Origin: RGIG3102 sp964649845
Lineage (GTDB): Bacteria; Bacillota; Clostridia; Oscillospirales; Ruminococcaceae
NCBI GenBank assembly: GCA_964649845.1
Contig: CAZYSS010000023.1
Coordinates: forward strand, 1 to 23,810
Reading direction: 5' to 3'
Length of the DNA: 23,810 nt
A program made the translations under genes and the position numbers. How positions within the stretch are numbered: position 1 is the first letter of the stretch; each line of letters begins with the position of its first letter. The notes beneath the pieces were generated by a model, which was not told the DNA's origin, made no database searches, and saw only the letters and a list, made by a program, of their open reading frames with translations. Shown here one piece after another: positions 21,607 through 23,810 of the stretch.

Positions 21607-21960
21607 TTATTCTTTAACAGCTGCGATACAGGCAATTTCCACCAGAATGTTTGGGGATGCCAGTTTTGCTTCCACGCAGGCTCTTGCAGGTTCGTTGTCT
21701 TTCACAACCCATGCATCGTATACGCTGTTCATTTCCTTGAACAGAGCCATATCTTTAAGATAAACAGTTGCAGAAAGCATATGTTCCTTGTCACTGCCGT
21801 ATTTTACCAGAATTTCTTCAATTTTTTCCAGGGTAGATGCTGTCTGTGCCTTGATATCGCCGTTAGGGTCTTTGCAAACCTGACCGGAAATATACAGTAT
21901 ACCATTGTGTTCCACCACTTTTGAGAATCTGCCGTTTGATTCAAATCTTCTGATTGCCAT
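21607..21960 (-). CDS. ridA: RidA family reactive intermediate/imine deaminase
   Basis: A 117-residue RidA/YjgF protein, a little shorter than the usual 125-130. I-S-G-Q-V (24-28) and the signature P-A-R-A-C-V-E-A (91-98) are present. Arg93 corresponds to the substrate-binding Arg105 of Salmonella RidA, and Glu108 to the conserved C-terminal Glu. These trimeric enzymes hydrolyse 2-aminoacrylate and related enamines made by PLP enzymes. A C-S lyase of the MalY type at 16686 makes 2-aminoacrylate, but the two genes are 4 kb apart. ATAAAGGAGAA supports the start. It follows the 36-aa ORF with a small hairpin between. Confidence 0.9.
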   Translation of the reverse strand: MAIRRFESNGRFSKVVEHNGILYISGQVCKDPNGDIKAQTASTLEKIEEILVKYGSDKEHMLSATVYLKDMALFKEMNSVYDAWVVKDNEPARACVEAKLASPNILVEIACIAAVKE

Positions 21961-21982
21961 AATGTTTCTCCTTTATATGTAT

Positions 21983-21999
21983 ACAGGGGCAACCCCTGT
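21983..21999 (-). other. Hairpin between the 36-aa ORF and ridA
   Basis: ACAGGGG-CAA-CCCCTGT with no proper T-tract on the minus strand. It may be a partial attenuator or a processing stem within the transcript. Confidence 0.4.
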
Positions 22000-22009
22000 T
22001 TGTTTTACA

Positions 22010-22120
22010 TCAGTCCATTGGAATGTATTTTTCTTCCTGATTTTTCTCAACCAGATTGAGAATTACCAGAACTGCTGCAACTGCTGTAACAACACCTGCA
22101 AGCCATTTTACAAATTTCAT
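22010..22120 (-). CDS. 36-aa single-span membrane protein
   Basis: On the minus strand, ATG at 22118-22120 opens a 36-codon ORF. It starts M-K-F-V-K-W-L-A-G-V-V, then an Ala/Val/Leu membrane span to N-L-V, and ends E-K-N-Q-E-E-K-Y-I-P-M-D. GGAGG lies at the correct distance upstream. It starts 20 nt after the end of the 183-aa gene, so the two are cotranscribed. The small size and N-terminal positive charge suggest the tail faces outward. Unrecognised. Confidence 0.6.
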   Translation of the reverse strand: MKFVKWLAGVVTAVAAVLVILNLVEKNQEEKYIPMD

Positions 22121-22139
22121 ACTCAATAACCTCCGCTAA

Positions 22140-22691
22140 TCAATAGTCGAGAATTACAAAAACACCCATGTTTTCCACCGGGTTGTATTTTTTTGAAAGT
22201 GCGTCACCGCACAGCACGCTGAAATCACCGTTTTCAAAATGCTGAACCATATTCAATGTGATTACAGATTTTTCCTCCAGCACAATGCCGGCAAGCTGTT
22301 TTACAGCTTCTGCTTTCAGCACTGTTTCACCGCACCAGTAAAATCCCTGTTCGTCATCTGTCCTGAACGATGAGTATTCTATACCTGAAAAACTTTCGAT
22401 TTGTTTTCCATTGAAGGACATACTTCCTGTACCAAAAAAGTCGTATTCAATTTTCAGCACATTTTCTTTATTTTCAGGGGCAAGATTTATATATAAATGA
22501 ATATTTTTGTCAGCTTTGGGATTTTCAGAAAAACAGTAGGAACACAGCACCAGGTCGTTTTTGTGAACATAGGCTTTCAGATAGCAGAAAACCATATGCT
22601 CCTCTTTTCTGCAGTTGTAGCTAGTCATTTTGAACGCACTCTGTGTGTCCCAGGGAATGATATTTTCTGATTTATAAATTATATTCTGCAC
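22140..22691 (-). CDS. Hypothetical protein, probably beta-rich
   Basis: A 183-residue soluble protein that I do not recognise. It has no signal peptide or membrane span. Alternating hydrophobic strands (H-M-V-F-C-Y-L-K-A-Y-V, N-I-H-L-Y-I-N-L-A-P, G-F-Y-W-C-G-E-T-V-L) and several Trp/Tyr suggest a beta-sandwich, perhaps carbohydrate-binding-like, but this is only a guess. Seven Cys are present. It starts with GTG at 22691, with AAGGCGG upstream and a consensus promoter; the first internal Met, residue 22, lacks a good ribosome site. It probably heads a transcript with the 36-aa ORF and perhaps ridA. Confidence 0.6.
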   Translation of the reverse strand: MQNIIYKSENIIPWDTQSAFKMTSYNCRKEEHMVFCYLKAYVHKNDLVLCSYCFSENPKADKNIHLYINLAPENKENVLKIEYDFFGTGSMSFNGKQIESFSGIEYSSFRTDDEQGFYWCGETVLKAEAVKQLAGIVLEEKSVITLNMVQHFENGDFSVLCGDALSKKYNPVENMGVFVILDY

Positions 22692-22717
22692 AACAAACCG
22701 CCTTGCTAATTTTCTTG

Positions 22718-22746
22718 ATTATATTGTACCACATCCGGCCTTTCAA
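22718..22746 (-). promoter_or_regulatory. Promoter of the 183-aa hypothetical gene
   Basis: Minus strand TTGAAA (complement of 22741-22746), 17-nt spacer, TATAAT (complement of 22718-22723). Confidence 0.75.
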
Positions 22747-22843
22747 GTACAATGTGTAAATGGGTTTTAACAAAAATTTTATTATTTGTCTGAAATTATA
22801 AGCCACAACAATTAATACATATAAAATTATAGTATATTTACTA

Positions 22844-22918
22844 TTGAAAAAAAAATACATTGATGGTACAATTTATAGTTGAAAAAGTGACTTTTTATTA
22901 AAAATGTTATTAAAAGTC
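22844..22918 (+). promoter_or_regulatory. rnfC promoter and leader hairpin
   Basis: TTGAAA (22844-22849), 17-nt spacer, TACAAT (22867-22872). The leader contains an AT-rich imperfect inverted repeat GACTTTTTATTAA...TTATTAAAAGTC (22889-22918), just before the AAGGAGG ribosome site. Confidence 0.6.
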
Positions 22919-22937
22919 TTGAAGGAGGATTATATAA

Positions 22938-23810
22938 GTGGCAGTATTAAAAAAACTGGTTCGCAGTGCTGAAGGCGCACACGTGCCTCATTGTAAAAAC
23001 ACTGAGAACTGTGAAACTGTTAAAATGCCGGTACCAAGCAGAGTGTATGTTTCTATGAGTCAGCACATCGGTGCACCGGCTAAAGCTTGTGTAAAAAAAG
23101 GTTCTGTAGTAAACGTGGGCGACGTTATCGGTACAGCCGGCGGTTTCATTTCAGCTCCTGTTCACTCACCGGTAAGCGGCAAGGTGTTCGCAATTGACGA
23201 ACTCCGTCTGTCCAACGGTAAAGTACAGGTTGTTGTAATTGATACAGACGGTCTGCAGACTGTAAGCGAAAGTGTAAAAGTTCCTGAAGTTACAGATCAT
23301 GCTTCTTTTGTACAGGCTATCAAAGACAGCGGTCTGGTTGGTCTTGGCGGCGCAGGTTTCCCAACAGGCGTTAAACTTGACCCACAGAACCTGGACGAAG
23401 TAGACACACTGGTTATCAACGCTGCTGAATGTGAACCATACATCACAGCAGACTACCGTGAAATGATGGAATGTGGCGAAGATGTTGTTGAAGGTGCAAA
23501 ACTTGTAAAACAGTATCTGAATCTGTCCAAAGTTATCATCGGTATCGAAGCAAACAAACCACAGGCTATTGCTAAAATGAAAGAACTGACAGCAGGCCTG
23601 GAAGGCTTTACAGTTGCAACACTTCCAAGTGTTTACCCACAGGGTGCTGAAAAAGTGCTGATTGAACAGGCTACAGGCAAAGAAGTTCCAAAAGGTGCTC
23701 TGCCAGCAGCAGTTGGTTGCAGTGTTATGAACGTTGCATCTGTTGGCTTTGTTGCAAGATACTTGAAAACAGTTATACCTGTAATAACAAGGAAAGTTAC
23801 AGTTGACTGT
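22938..23810 (+). CDS. rnfC: RnfC, electron transport complex subunit C (5' part, cut by window end)
   Basis: GTG at 22938 with AAGGAGG (22922-22928) opens a frame with no stop to the last base: 291 codons. V-S-M-S-Q-H-I-G-A-P-A and S-A-P-V-H-S-P-V-S-G-K-V form the N-terminal barrel-sandwich. G-L-G-G-A-G-F-P-T-G-V-K-L (135-147) is the nucleotide/FMN-binding loop, and N-A-A-E-C-E-P-Y-I-T-A-D-Y-R (from 161) is an RnfC signature. The two 4Fe-4S motifs of the C-terminal part lie outside the window. RnfC is the peripheral NADH-side subunit of the ion-pumping ferredoxin:NAD oxidoreductase at the inner membrane. As in most Clostridia, rnfC is likely the first gene of an rnfCDGEAB operon. Confidence 0.93.
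   Translation, partial: MAVLKKLVRSAEGAHVPHCKNTENCETVKMPVPSRVYVSMSQHIGAPAKACVKKGSVVNVGDVIGTAGGFISAPVHSPVSGKVFAIDELRLSNGKVQVVVIDTDGLQTVSESVKVPEVTDHASFVQAIKDSGLVGLGGAGFPTGVKLDPQNLDEVDTLVINAAECEPYITADYREMMECGEDVVEGAKLVKQYLNLSKVIIGIEANKPQAIAKMKELTAGLEGFTVATLPSVYPQGAEKVLIEQATGKEVPKGALPAAVGCSVMNVASVGFVARYLKTVIPVITRKVTVDC

Overview
The window looks like a chromosomal segment of a low-to-mid GC Clostridia member, probably of the Oscillospirales/Ruminococcaceae type. Supporting signs are Firmicutes-type signals (AGGAGG ribosome sites, TTGACA-17-TATAAT promoters), the 5' end of a Clostridia-like rnfC, a padR/DUF1700 operon, a cytidylate-kinase-like gene, and many intergenic GTAGGGGCG hairpin repeats. 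I cannot name the species. There is no phage, CRISPR or plasmid backbone. The genes are housekeeping or regulatory, interrupted by repeat-rich spacers.

Layout. 1-1505: possible IS200/IS605-type palindromic end, a PlsC-like acyltransferase (+), a repeat and a shared terminator. 1506-5481 (-): an 83-aa tail-anchored protein, rlmB, and a 941-aa membrane protein with a P-type-ATPase-like core that has lost the catalytic motifs. 5482-5832: a palindrome-dense spacer with DnaA-box-like GTTGAAAAC/TTTTCCACA words. 5871-9475 (+): 8-oxoguanine glycosylase, class II fructose-bisphosphate aldolase, a roughly 515-bp repeat element with inverted ends, and a CDF exporter with a manganese-type motif. 9546-10853 (-): an internally duplicated CmpB-type membrane protein. 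11359-11435 (-): tRNA with anticodon CAT, probably tRNA-Ile2.

11572-13536 (+): an operon of padR, a DUF1700 membrane protein, a 27-aa membrane micropeptide not expected from routine gene calling, and an exported protein. All three junctions but the first promoter are overlapping or coupled. 13588-14059: a divergent pair, a 46-aa coiled protein (-) and an XRE regulator (+), around shared TTGCTA half-sites. 14203-15952 (+): an amidohydrolase-2 homologue lacking its metal-binding histidines, then a cytidylate-kinase-like protein with a structured leader. 15998-16685: a repeat cluster and a MITE-like element about 200 bp long.

16686-18528: divergent MalY/PatB aminotransferase (-) and cyclophilin (+). 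18593-21429 (+): a KdpDE-like two-component system plus MarR regulator, preceded by 11-bp-spaced CTAACA repeats that look like an OmpR/PhoB-family binding site. No Kdp pump is nearby. 21607-22691 (-): a hypothetical protein, a 36-aa membrane protein and RidA. 22938-end (+): rnfC, cut by the window edge, presumably the first gene of an Rnf complex.

The strongest leads are the P-type ATPase pseudo-pump, the DnaA-box-like palindrome cluster, the metal-ligand-less amidohydrolase, the nested-inverted-repeat element, the three small ORFs and the tandem operator before the KdpDE-like genes.
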